A stretch of DNA of 64,000 bases from Kitasatospora indigofera. GTDB taxonomy: Bacteria > Actinomycetota > Actinomycetes > Streptomycetales > Streptomycetaceae. Position numbers and translations under genes: made by a program. Every line of letters starts with the position of its first letter. The first letter of the stretch is position 1. The stretch is taken from contig NZ_BNBO01000031.1 in NCBI RefSeq assembly GCF_014655955.1, positions 1 to 64,000 on the forward strand, in the 5' to 3' direction. Below, piece by piece: positions 41,940 through 50,154 of this stretch. The notes beneath the pieces are model-generated. The model had not been told where the DNA came from, did not search any database, and was given only the letters and a program-made list of their open reading frames with translations.

Positions 41940-42932
41940 GTGACTATGTCCACTGTTGCAGCCCAAGCCTCCAGCGCTGCGGGCGGCGGCCTGAGTGACG
42001 TCGCGTCCTCCGAGGCCTCGCTCCGCCGTTTCCTGCACGGTCTGCCAGGAGTCGACGCCGTCGGCCTGGAAGCCCGCGCCGCCACCCTCGGCACCCGCTC
42101 GATCAAGACCACGGCGAAGGCGTACGCCATCGACCTGGCGATCTCGATGATCGACCTGACCACGCTGGAAGGCGCGGACACGGTCGGCAAGGTGCGCGCC
42201 CTGTGCACCAAGGGCAGGAACCCCGACCCGACCGACCCGACCACCCCCCGCGTCGCCGCGATCTGCGTCTACCCCGACATGGTCGCCACCGCGAAGGCGG
42301 CCCTGAACGGCACCGGCATCCAGGTCGCCTCGGTCGCCACCGCCTTCCCCGCCGGGCGCGCCTCGCTCCCGGTGAAGCTGGCCGACACCGCCGACGCGGT
42401 GGCCGCCGGCGCCGACGAGATCGACATGGTGATCGACCGGGGGGCCTTCCTCTCCGGCCACTACCTGTCCGTCTTCGAGGAGATCACCGCCGTCAAGGAG
42501 GCGTGCAAGCGCCCCGACGGCACCGCGGCCCACCTCAAGGTGATCTTCGAGACCGGCGAGCTGCAGACGTACGACAACGTGCGCCGCGCCTCCTGGCTGG
42601 CCATGCTGGCCGGCGCCGACTTCATCAAGACCTCCACCGGCAAGGTCGCGGTCAACGCGACGCCCCCGGTGACGCTGCTGATGCTCGAAGCCGTCCGCGA
42701 CTTCAAGGAGCAGACTGGGGTCCAGGTCGGTGTGAAGCCCGCCGGTGGCATCAAGACCACCAAGGACGCCATGAAGTACCTGGTCATGGTCAACGAGACC
42801 CTCGGCGACGACTGGCTGAGCCCGCACTGGTTCCGCTTCGGCGCCTCCAGCCTGCTCAACGACCTGCTCATGCAGCGGCAGAAGCTGACCACCGGCCGGT
42901 ACTCCGGTCCCGACTACGTGACGGTGGACTGA
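41940..42932 (+). CDS. deoC: Deoxyribose-phosphate aldolase (DeoC)
   Basis: DeoC splits 2-deoxyribose-5-phosphate into acetaldehyde and glyceraldehyde-3-phosphate. The 330-residue TIM-barrel protein is longer than the E. coli form (about 260) because of an N-terminal extension of about 60 residues. The Schiff-base lysine lies in ADFIKTSTGK and the catalytic Asp in AGADEIDMVID. GTG 41940 follows the promoter box; ATG 41946 is an alternative. It is first of a three-gene operon with two aldehyde dehydrogenase genes, which would oxidise the acetaldehyde. Confidence 0.95.
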   Translation: MTMSTVAAQASSAAGGGLSDVASSEASLRRFLHGLPGVDAVGLEARAATLGTRSIKTTAKAYAIDLAISMIDLTTLEGADTVGKVRALCTKGRNPDPTDPTTPRVAAICVYPDMVATAKAALNGTGIQVASVATAFPAGRASLPVKLADTADAVAAGADEIDMVIDRGAFLSGHYLSVFEEITAVKEACKRPDGTAAHLKVIFETGELQTYDNVRRASWLAMLAGADFIKTSTGKVAVNATPPVTLLMLEAVRDFKEQTGVQVGVKPAGGIKTTKDAMKYLVMVNETLGDDWLSPHWFRFGASSLLNDLLMQRQKLTTGRYSGPDYVTVD

Positions 42933-42937
42933 GAACC

Positions 42938-44416
42938 ATGGCCAAGAACACCAAGAAGGCGGAAGAGCCCGTGCGCAAGAACGGCCTCTTCGAGTACGCG
43001 CCCGCGCCCGAGTCCCCCGCGGCCGCCGGCGACATCGCCACCTCGTACGGTCACTTCATCGGCGGCGAGTTCGTCGACAGCAGTGGCAGCGAGGCCCTGA
43101 AGACCGTCAACCCGGCCACCGAGCAGGTGCTCGCCGAGTTCGCGCAGGGCACCGAGGAGGACGTCGACCGCGCCGTCGCCGCCGCCCGCAAGGCCTTCAC
43201 CGACTGGTCGGCGCTGCCGGGCAGCGAGCGCGCCAAGTACCTGTTCCGGATCGCCCGGATCATCCAGGAGCGCTCGCGCGAGCTGGCGGTGCTGGAGTCG
43301 ATCGACAACGGCAAGCCGATCCGCGAGACCCGCGACGTCGACCTGCCGCTGGTCGCCGCGCACTTCTTCTACTACGCGGGCTGGGCCGACAAGCTCGACT
43401 TCGCCGGGTACGGCTCCAACCCGCGTCCGCTGGGCGTGGCCGGCCAGGTCATCCCGTGGAACTTCCCGCTGCTGATGCTGGCCTGGAAGATCGCCCCGGC
43501 GCTCGCCACCGGCAACACCGTGGTGCTGAAGCCCGCCGAGACCACCCCGCTGACCGCACTGCGCTTCGCCGAGATCTGCCGCCAGGCCGGTCTGCCGAAG
43601 GGCGTCGTCAACATCGTCACCGGTGACGGCCGCACCGGCGCCGCGCTGACCTCCCACCCGGACGTCAACAAGGTCGCCTTCACCGGCTCCACCCCGGTCG
43701 GCCGGGCGATCGCCAAGCAGCTGGCCGGCACCCGCAAGAAGCTGTCGCTGGAGCTGGGCGGCAAGGCCGCCAACATCGTCTTCGACGACGCGCCGATCGA
43801 CCAGGCCGTCGAGGGCATCGTCAACGGCATCTTCTTCAACCAGGGCCACGTCTGCTGCGCGGGCTCGCGCCTGCTGGTCCAGGAGTCCGTCCAGGACGAG
43901 GTGCTGGACGCGCTGAAGCGCCGGATGGACAGCCTGCGGGTCGGCGACCCGCTGGACAAGAACACCGACATCGGCGCGATCAACTCGGCCGCGCAGCTGG
44001 CCCGGATCACCGAGCTGACCGCCGCCGGCGAGGCCGAGGGCGCCGAGCGCTGGTCGCCCGCCTGCGAACTGCCCGGCGCCGGCTTCTGGTTCAGGCCGAC
44101 GCTGTTCACCGGCGTCAGCCAGGCCCACCGGATCGCCCGCGAGGAGATCTTCGGCCCGGTGCTGTCCGTGCTGACCTTCCGCACCCCGACCGAGGCGGTC
44201 GAGAAGGCCAACAACACCCCGTACGGCCTCTCGGCCGGCGTCTGGACCGAGAAGGGCTCGCGCATCCTCTGGATGGCGAACCAGCTCAAGGCCGGCGTGG
44301 TGTGGGCCAACACCTTCAACAAGTTCGACCCGACCTCGCCGTTCGGCGGTTACAAGGAGTCGGGCTACGGCCGCGAGGGCGGTCGCCACGGCCTGGAGGC
44401 GTACCTCGATGTCTGA
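42938..44416 (+). CDS. Aldehyde dehydrogenase
   Basis: The 492-residue NAD(P)-dependent enzyme has GQVIPWNFPLLML at the coenzyme loop, FTGSTPVGR, the catalytic Glu in LELGGKAANIV, the catalytic Cys in GHVCCAGSRL, and EEIFGPVLSV. It follows deoC after 5 nt and the next gene overlaps its stop by 8 nt. The best guess is acetaldehyde oxidation to acetate after DeoC. The product of the second gene may be its partner. Confidence 0.94.
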   Translation: MAKNTKKAEEPVRKNGLFEYAPAPESPAAAGDIATSYGHFIGGEFVDSSGSEALKTVNPATEQVLAEFAQGTEEDVDRAVAAARKAFTDWSALPGSERAKYLFRIARIIQERSRELAVLESIDNGKPIRETRDVDLPLVAAHFFYYAGWADKLDFAGYGSNPRPLGVAGQVIPWNFPLLMLAWKIAPALATGNTVVLKPAETTPLTALRFAEICRQAGLPKGVVNIVTGDGRTGAALTSHPDVNKVAFTGSTPVGRAIAKQLAGTRKKLSLELGGKAANIVFDDAPIDQAVEGIVNGIFFNQGHVCCAGSRLLVQESVQDEVLDALKRRMDSLRVGDPLDKNTDIGAINSAAQLARITELTAAGEAEGAERWSPACELPGAGFWFRPTLFTGVSQAHRIAREEIFGPVLSVLTFRTPTEAVEKANNTPYGLSAGVWTEKGSRILWMANQLKAGVVWANTFNKFDPTSPFGGYKESGYGREGGRHGLEAYLDV

Positions 44417-45311
44417 GACCAGCACGCGACTTGACGTCCTCAAGACCTACAAGCTGTACGTCGGCGGGAAGTTCCCGCGCTCCGAGAGCGGGCGGGTGTA
44501 CGAGGTGACCGACAGCAAGGGCCAGTGGCTGGCCAACGCCCCGCTCGGCACCCGCAAGGACACCCGCGACGCCGTGCTCGCCGCCCGTGCGGCGGTCAAG
44601 GGCTGGTCGGGCACCACCGCGTACAACCGCGGCCAGGTGCTCTACCGGGTCGCCGAGATGCTGCAGGGCCGGCGCGAGCAGTTCGCGGCCGAGGTGGCGG
44701 TCTCCGAGAACATCGGCGCCAAGAAGGCCGCCGCCCTGGTGGACGCCGCCATCGACCGCTGGGTCTGGTACGCGGGCTGGACCGACAAGGTCGCCCAGAT
44801 CGCGGGCAACGGCAACCCCGTCGCCGGGCCGTTCTTCAACCTGTCGGTGCCGGAGCCGACCGGCGTGGTCGGGATCGTCGCGCCGCAGGCCGGGTACGGG
44901 CACTCGTTCCTCGGCCTGGTCTCGGTGATCGCGCCCGCCGTCGCCACCGGCAACACCGTGGTGGTGGCGGCCGCCGCCGACGCCCCGCTGCCGGCCCTCT
45001 CGCTGGGCGAGGTGCTGGCCACCTCCGACCTGCCGGGCGGCGTGGTCAACATCATCTCGGGCCGGACGGCGGACATCGCGCCGACGCTGGCCTCGCACCA
45101 GGACGTCAACGCGGTCGACCTCACCGGCGCGATCGCGGCCGACGGGCCCGGCGCGGCGGCGGAGCTGGAGGCGTCCGCCGCGGATACCCTGAAGCGGGTG
45201 GTTCGACCCGAGGTGGACCCGTTCGCCCAGGACTGGACCGTTGCGCCCGGAACCGACCGGCTACTCTCCTTCCTGGAGACCAAGACGGTCTGGCACCCGA
45301 TCGGGATCTGA
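44409..45311 (+). CDS. Half-length aldehyde dehydrogenase-like protein, catalytic core missing
   Basis: The 300-residue protein matches aldehyde dehydrogenases over its coenzyme domain (YVGGKFPRSESGR, GIVAPQAGYGHSFLGL, ATGNTVVVAAAADAPLPALS). At the point where relatives have LELGGK and the catalytic Cys the sequence jumps to DTLKRVV, then a short tail ending FLETKTVWHPIGI that resembles the ALDH C terminus. Both catalytic residues are thus absent. It overlaps the full-length gene by 8 nt, implying 1:1 coupling. It is probably a structural or regulatory subunit. Confidence 0.85.
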   Translation: MSETSTRLDVLKTYKLYVGGKFPRSESGRVYEVTDSKGQWLANAPLGTRKDTRDAVLAARAAVKGWSGTTAYNRGQVLYRVAEMLQGRREQFAAEVAVSENIGAKKAAALVDAAIDRWVWYAGWTDKVAQIAGNGNPVAGPFFNLSVPEPTGVVGIVAPQAGYGHSFLGLVSVIAPAVATGNTVVVAAAADAPLPALSLGEVLATSDLPGGVVNIISGRTADIAPTLASHQDVNAVDLTGAIAADGPGAAAELEASAADTLKRVVRPEVDPFAQDWTVAPGTDRLLSFLETKTVWHPIGI

Positions 45312-45397
45312 CCGGCCCCGGGGCCGCAGGGCTCCGGTACAACTCCACAGACTGGCCGTCCCCAGTGCCCTACCCCCCCAGGGCCCGGACGTGCCAT

Positions 45398-45435
45398 GAC
45401 GGACCCGCGCCCACCCCCCCTGGCGCGGGTCCGTC
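45398..45435 (+). terminator. Terminator after the deoC operon
   Basis: A perfect 14-bp stem (45398-45411 with 45422-45435) with a 10-nt C-rich loop, 87 nt after the ALDH-like stop. Confidence 0.75.
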
Positions 45436-45525
45436 GACTTTCCGGGGCGGGCCGCGCCGGCCGGGCGCCGCCCCCGTACGTACCGCCGCCGCTCCCCGGC
45501 CCGGCCGGCCGCCGGGCCCGCTCCA

Positions 45526-45568
45526 GACCGGCCACCGACCGGCCACCGACCGGCCACCGACCGGCTCC
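45526..45568. repeat. Tandem 11-bp repeat, nearly four copies
   Basis: The unit GACCGGCCACC occurs three times in tandem from 45526 and a fourth, incomplete copy follows. It lies in the gap of about 350 nt before the next gene, in which nothing else was recognised besides the terminator. Confidence 0.7.
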
Positions 45569-45665
45569 CGCCGTCGACTTTCGTCGCGGCGGACCGAGCC
45601 GATCGGCGCTCCCCCGCCGGCGCCCCGGCGCCCAGACTGGGGTCACCGACCGGGAGGGGAGCACC

Positions 45666-46076
45666 ATGGGGGAAGTCATCGGCGAGCTGCTGGCACTGCT
45701 GACGGACGGCTTCGTCCGCAGCCTGCACGTGGTCCGCACCCGGCGCCGGCTCGCCGCCGGCCGGCCGGTCCGGGTGCCGTGCTCGGCCCGCCCCGACCGG
45801 TCCCGGTGGCTGGCCGAGTACGCGTCCGGACGGCTCTGGCTCACCCCGGGCGCGACCCACGCCGTCTTCCGCGCCCGCGGCCTCGGCCACCTCGACCTGC
45901 CGGTCGGCGGCACCTTCCACGACCCGGAGCCGGACTCCTGGCAGAGCCAGGACTGGGCCGCCAAGACCTACCGGCCGCCCGGCGGCGGCACCCCGGTGCA
46001 CCTCCAGGTGGACAGCCGCTACCTGCCCCTGCTGGAGGCGGCCCTCACCGGGCCGGACCCCCTGCGCAAGGCCTGA
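45666..46076 (+). CDS. Conserved hypothetical protein
   Basis: The 136-residue product begins with an amphipathic or membrane-edge segment (VIGELLALLTDGFVRSL) followed by a basic stretch. The body has a PH-like or small beta fold (RWLAEYASGRLWLTPGATHAVF), a conserved-looking WQSQDWAAKTYR, and VHLQVDSRYLPLLEAAL near the end. ATG 45666 follows GGGAGGGGAG, a strong ribosome site; the frame is open upstream over repeats. No family was recognised. Confidence 0.72.
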   Translation: MGEVIGELLALLTDGFVRSLHVVRTRRRLAAGRPVRVPCSARPDRSRWLAEYASGRLWLTPGATHAVFRARGLGHLDLPVGGTFHDPEPDSWQSQDWAAKTYRPPGGGTPVHLQVDSRYLPLLEAALTGPDPLRKA

Positions 46077-46080
46077 GCGA

Positions 46081-46127
46081 CGGCCGCCCGCCGACGCGGG
46101 ACGACCTTCGGACCCGTCGGGCGGCCG
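46081..46127 (+). terminator. Possible hairpin after the hypothetical gene
   Basis: CGGCCGCCCG (46081-46090) pairs perfectly with CGGGCGGCCG (46118-46127), enclosing 27 nt that can pair further. It lies 5 nt after the stop. Confidence 0.5.
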
Positions 46128-46356
46128 CTGCACCGCGACGCCGTCCACCTGCCCGCCCGGGTCCGACGTCTCCGGCCCCCCGGGGGCCGGGGTTGCCCGT
46201 CGGTCACCGGGGCCTCGGGGGCGGAGGTGCCCGGCCGGTGCGCACCGCCCCTCGGTCCGGCGGCGGCCGCCGGGGAGGGGAGCAGGACGGCCGGCGGCCG
46301 AAAGTCCGCTCCGCACCGTTTCGGCATCACCGTCCGATGCGTCAGACTGGTGTCTC

Positions 46357-47001
46357 GTGAGTGACTCCCCGCTGAACCCCGTGCCGACAGCCCGCGCCCT
46401 GGTCGTCCTGCTGTCCGGACCGTCCGGATCGGGGAAGTCCTCGCTGGCCGAGCGCAGCGGCGTCCCCGTGCTCCAGCTCGACGACTTCTACAAGGACGGG
46501 GACGACCCCACCCTCCCGCTGCTGGACGACGGCGCCGTCGACTGGGACTCCCCCCTCTCCTGGCACCGCGACCAGGCCGTCGCCGCGATCCGCGCCCTCC
46601 ACGGGACCGGCCGCGCCGACGTCCCGGTCTACTCGATCCCCGACAACGGCCGGGTCGGCACCCGCACGCTGGACCTCGCCGGGTCGCCCGCGTTCATCGC
46701 CGAGGGCATCTTCGCCGCCGAGATCGTCGGACAGTGCGCGGCCGAGGGCCTGCTCGGGGACGCGCTCTGCCTGCGCAACCGCCCGCTGACCACCGCCTGG
46801 CGGCGGCTGCGGCGGGACGTCCGCGAGGGCCGCAAGTCGCTGCCCGTCCTGCTGCGCCGCGGCTGGCGGCTGATGCGCGCGGAGCGCGGCATCGTCGCCC
46901 GCCAGGTCGAGCTCGGCGCCTACGCCTGCGCCGGCCCGGAGGCCGGGCGCCGGGTCCGGTCGGTGGCGATGCGGCCGGCGGACGTCCCGGTCGGCGCCTG
47001 A
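46357..47001 (+). CDS. Uridine kinase-like P-loop protein
   Basis: The 214-residue protein has a Walker A loop GPSGSGKSS, then QLDDFYKDGDDPTLP as in uridine/phosphoribulokinase-type enzymes, DWDSPLSW, and FIAEGIFAAEI before a basic C-terminal half. It likely phosphorylates a nucleoside, probably uridine or cytidine. The start is GTG 46357, which has no strong ribosome site. It stands alone, with a terminator after it. Confidence 0.82.
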   Translation: MSDSPLNPVPTARALVVLLSGPSGSGKSSLAERSGVPVLQLDDFYKDGDDPTLPLLDDGAVDWDSPLSWHRDQAVAAIRALHGTGRADVPVYSIPDNGRVGTRTLDLAGSPAFIAEGIFAAEIVGQCAAEGLLGDALCLRNRPLTTAWRRLRRDVREGRKSLPVLLRRGWRLMRAERGIVARQVELGAYACAGPEAGRRVRSVAMRPADVPVGA

Positions 47002-47004
47002 GGC

Positions 47005-47033
47005 CCCGGCGCCGGGCCCGGTCCGGCGCCGGG
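47005..47033. terminator. Bidirectional hairpin after the kinase gene
   Basis: A perfect 11-bp stem (47005-47015 with 47023-47033) with a 7-nt loop between two convergent stops. Confidence 0.65.
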
Positions 47034-47055
47034 CCGCCCGGGTCGGGTCGCGCGC

Positions 47056-48492
47056 TCAGGGCAGGTCGCGGCGCAGCAGGTCCTGGTAGCTCTCCCGGCG
47101 CACCACCGCCCGGTGCCCGCCGTCCCGGCAGAAGACCACCGGGGGCCGCCGGGCCCCGTTGTAGTTGTTGCTCAGCGCGTACGTGTAGGCGCCGGTGACC
47201 GGCACCGCGACCAGGTCGCCGGGGCGCGGGTCGCGCAGCCGGACGCCCGCGCTCAGCACATCACCGGACTCGCAGTGCCGGCCGACCAGCCGGCACCGCT
47301 CGCCGCCGCCCACCCGGGTCGCCACGGTGGCCTCGAAGCGCTGGCCGTACAGCGAGACCTCCAGGTTGTCGCCCATCCCGCCGTCCACCGCGACGAACGG
47401 CTGCCCGCCCGGCTTGACCGTCACCACCCGGTACAGCGACACCCCCGCCTCCGCGACCATCGAACGGCCCGGCTCGATCAGGATCCGCGCCCCCGCCGGC
47501 AGGACCATGCCCGCCGTCTCCACCAGGGTGTCCAGGTAGTGCTCGACGCTCGGCGGACGGTCCCGGTAGGTGTAGCGGGCGCCGAGGCCGCCGCCCAGGT
47601 CGTACACCGCGAACTCGCCCAGGCCGGCCAGCGCCTCGACGGCCCGCGCGAACGGCCCGGTCTCCATGACCTGCGAACCGACGTGGGCGTGGACGCCGTC
47701 CAGCCGCAGCCGGTCGCTGCCGCGCAGCCGGGCCACCGCCTCCCGCGCCTGCGGGAGCAGCAGGCCGAACTTGGAGCCCGCCTGGCCGGTCGAGACCGCC
47801 GCGTGGGTGTCCGGGCGGATGTCGGGAGTGACCCGGACCAGCACCCCCTGGGTACGGCCGGACACCTCGCCGACGATCCGCTCCAGCCGGTCGATGTCGT
47901 CGAAGCTGTCCACCACGATCAGGCCCGCCCGAGCCTCGACCGCGAGCCGCAGCTCCTCCTCGGTCTTGGCGTTGCCGTGCACCACCAGGCCCTCCGGGTC
48001 CGCGCCGGCGGCCAGGGCGAGGGTCAGCTCGCCACCGCCGGCGACGTCGAAGCCCAGGCCCTCCTCGGCCAGCAGCCGGTAGACGGCGGTGCACGGGAAG
48101 GCCTTGGAGGCGAAGGCCACCCGGGAGTTGGGCCAGCGGGCGGCGAGCCCGTCGGCGTACCGGCGGGCCCGGGCGCGGACCGCGTTCTCGTCGACGAGCA
48201 GGGCCGGCGTGCCGTAGGCCTCGGCCAGCTCCGTCACCGGGACACCGCCGACCAGCAGGGTGCCGTCGCCGGCCACGGAGGTGCCGGGCGGGAAGAGCCC
48301 GAGCAGGTCGTCCGCGGCCGGATCGCCGCCGACGCCCGTGGCCGTGGCCGTGGCCGTACCTGAGGCTGTCGCCGTCGCCGCACCCGTCGCCGGGCCGGTC
48401 GCCGCCGCCGGGACCCGGGGCCCGGGGGCCGCGCTTCCCGTGCTCCGGGCGGTGGACGGCCGGGCCGCGGGCGTGGTGGCGGCGAAGCTCAT
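47056..48492 (-). CDS. Diaminopimelate decarboxylase-like PLP enzyme
   Basis: The 478-residue protein matches fold III PLP decarboxylases of the LysA type: AFASKAFPC with the PLP lysine, HGNAKTEEEL, HVGSQ, DLGGGLG, and EPGRSMVAEAG. A late ESGDVLSAG carries a Cys-Glu pair (HCESGD) typical of DAP decarboxylase. The first 60 residues are a low-complexity Ala/Thr/Gly tract (ATATASGTATATAT) with no counterpart in the enzyme core. ATG 48492 follows AGGGAG. It diverges from a PucR regulator and may be a second or specialised lysA; substrate uncertain. Confidence 0.85.
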   Translation of the reverse strand: MSFAATTPAARPSTARSTGSAAPGPRVPAAATGPATGAATATASGTATATATGVGGDPAADDLLGLFPPGTSVAGDGTLLVGGVPVTELAEAYGTPALLVDENAVRARARRYADGLAARWPNSRVAFASKAFPCTAVYRLLAEEGLGFDVAGGGELTLALAAGADPEGLVVHGNAKTEEELRLAVEARAGLIVVDSFDDIDRLERIVGEVSGRTQGVLVRVTPDIRPDTHAAVSTGQAGSKFGLLLPQAREAVARLRGSDRLRLDGVHAHVGSQVMETGPFARAVEALAGLGEFAVYDLGGGLGARYTYRDRPPSVEHYLDTLVETAGMVLPAGARILIEPGRSMVAEAGVSLYRVVTVKPGGQPFVAVDGGMGDNLEVSLYGQRFEATVATRVGGGERCRLVGRHCESGDVLSAGVRLRDPRPGDLVAVPVTGAYTYALSNNYNGARRPPVVFCRDGGHRAVVRRESYQDLLRRDLP

Positions 48493-48614
48493 GGACTCCC
48501 TGCCTTTCGGGCTGCTGGGGGTGTGGACGGCCGCGCGCCGGTGAGGGGACGCGTCCGGAGGGTGTGAGCACCATCCTTCGCGTGCCGGGCCGCCCGGTCT
48601 TTGGCGGAACTGCC

Positions 48615-48626
48615 TAAGGTGAGGAC
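48615..48626 (+). promoter_or_regulatory. Candidate -10 box or ribosome site of the PucR gene
   Basis: TAAGGT (48615-48620) is 6 nt from ATG 48627, the leaderless spacing, while the overlapping GGTGAGGA could instead be a ribosome site. The two readings cannot be separated from sequence. Confidence 0.35.
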
Positions 48627-49847
48627 ATGGACCTCGCGAAATCGCCAATCGTCGACGGCACCAGCGAGGAGCTCTTCGCCCTCGCCAACGCCGTCGCGGC
48701 CGTGGTCGGCGGCTCGGTGGCGGTCGAGGACCTCGACCGGCGGGTCCTCGCCTACTCCGCCCTGCCCGGCCAGCCGATGGACGACCTGCGCCGGCGCGGC
48801 ATCCTGGAGCGCCAGGTGCCGGACGACGAGCCCGAGCAGCGCGGGCAGTACCGCGAGGTGCTGGCCGCACCCGGGGTCGTCCAGGTGCCGACCCTCGGCG
48901 CGGACGAGATGCCCCGCTCGGCGGTGGCCATCCGCGCCGGGGACCTGCCGCTCGGCACCATCTGGGCGATCGAGGGACCGGCCGCCACCGACCCGGCCGG
49001 GCGGCTCGTCCCGGCCGCCGAACGCGCCCTGCTGGACGGCGCCCGGCTGGCCGCCCTGCACATGCTGCGCCGCCGCAGCTCCGCCGAACTCGACCTGCAC
49101 GCCAGGGAGGACGCGCTGCGCGACGCCCTGAACGGCAGCGGGCCGGCCGCCGAGGCCCGCTACCGGCTCGGACTGCCCGACCGGGCCCGGCTCACCCTGC
49201 TCGGCCTGGCGCCGCGACGGACGCCCGGGGGCGAGGCACCGCCGCTGGTCCGGCTGGCGGCAGCGGCGGCCCGGCACTGGGCCGCGGTGCACACCGACGC
49301 CGCCGTCACCACGGCCGGCCGGACCGTCTACGTGCTGCTGGCGGAGCTCGACCCGGCCGCCGTGCGCCGGCTCGCGGAGCAGGCCGTGGCGACCCTCGGC
49401 CGGACCTTCGGCACCCCGCTGCGGGCCGCCTTCAGCCGCGGCGCCGACGACCTGGGCGAACTCCCCGTCCTGCGCTCGGAGGTGGACGACATCCTGCGGG
49501 TCACCACGGCCGGCCCGGACTCCCCCGAGGTGGCCGACCTGTCCGACGCCCACGCCGGCGTGCTGCTCGCGCACCTCGCGGACGAACTCGCCCGGCTGCC
49601 CCGGCTGCGGCACCCCGGCATCGAGGCGATGGTCGCGCACGACCGGGCTCAGCAGACCGCCTACGCCGCCTCGGTCACCGCCTGGCTGGACGCGGTCGGC
49701 AACGTCGCGCAGGCGTCCGAGCGCCTGGCGGTGCACCCCAACACCCTCAAGTACCGGCTGCGCCGGGCCCGGGAGCTGTTCGGCCTGGACCTGGACGACC
49801 CGGATGTCCGGCTGTCCTGCTGGCTGCAGCTCCGGCTCTCCGCCTGA
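48627..49847 (+). CDS. PucR-family transcriptional regulator
   Basis: The 406-residue protein has an N-terminal GAF-like sensor domain (about residues 15-155), a middle GGDEF-like domain as in CdaR relatives, and a C-terminal PucR helix-turn-helix (NVAQASERLAVHPNTLKYRLRRARELFG, about 360-387). It is divergent from the decarboxylase gene with 134 nt between, so it probably regulates that gene. The ligand is unknown. Confidence 0.9.
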   Translation: MDLAKSPIVDGTSEELFALANAVAAVVGGSVAVEDLDRRVLAYSALPGQPMDDLRRRGILERQVPDDEPEQRGQYREVLAAPGVVQVPTLGADEMPRSAVAIRAGDLPLGTIWAIEGPAATDPAGRLVPAAERALLDGARLAALHMLRRRSSAELDLHAREDALRDALNGSGPAAEARYRLGLPDRARLTLLGLAPRRTPGGEAPPLVRLAAAAARHWAAVHTDAAVTTAGRTVYVLLAELDPAAVRRLAEQAVATLGRTFGTPLRAAFSRGADDLGELPVLRSEVDDILRVTTAGPDSPEVADLSDAHAGVLLAHLADELARLPRLRHPGIEAMVAHDRAQQTAYAASVTAWLDAVGNVAQASERLAVHPNTLKYRLRRARELFGLDLDDPDVRLSCWLQLRLSA

Positions 49848-49910
49848 CCGGGCGGCGTGCCGGCACCGGCCACGCACGTCCGGGGCCCGGCCCGGCTCCG
49901 GGCACGGAAG

Positions 49911-49959
49911 AACGGCGGCCGGGCCGGTGCATCTCCCCCGCACCGGTCCGGCCGCCGTT
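49911..49959. terminator. Terminator after the PucR gene
   Basis: A 20-bp stem (49911-49930 with 49940-49959, one G-U pair) with a 9-nt CCCCC-containing loop. Confidence 0.8.
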
Positions 49960-49973
49960 CGCTGCTGCGGACT

Positions 49974-50142
49974 TCCCCCGCGACACCCGCTCCCCCGAGC
50001 GGCCGCCGCGGACCCGCAGCCTTTCCGATCCCGTCCCCCGACGGGAGTCCTGCACCGCGGGCCTCCCCCGCGACACCCGCTCCCCCGAGCGGCCGCCGCG
50101 ATCCCGCAGCCTTTCCGGTCCCGTCCCCCGACGGGAGTCCTG
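49974..50142. repeat. 79-bp direct repeat with CCCCC-loop hairpins
   Basis: A 79-nt unit is present twice (49974-50052 and 50064-50142, period 90) with three or four mismatches. Each copy contains two small hairpins whose loops read CCCCC/CCCC (CCGCT-AGCGG stem and CCCGTC-GACGGG stem). It fills the space between the PucR stop and the sigQ stop. No ORF is convincing. It may act as transcription-terminating or RNA-processing structure. Confidence 0.7.
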
Positions 50143-50154
50143 TGGTGGTGCCCG

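Noticed and set aside
45526..45568. The 11-bp tandem repeat as a possible regulator-binding array.
   Set aside because: It lies after a terminator and over 90 nt before the next ribosome site; simple slippage is the easier explanation.
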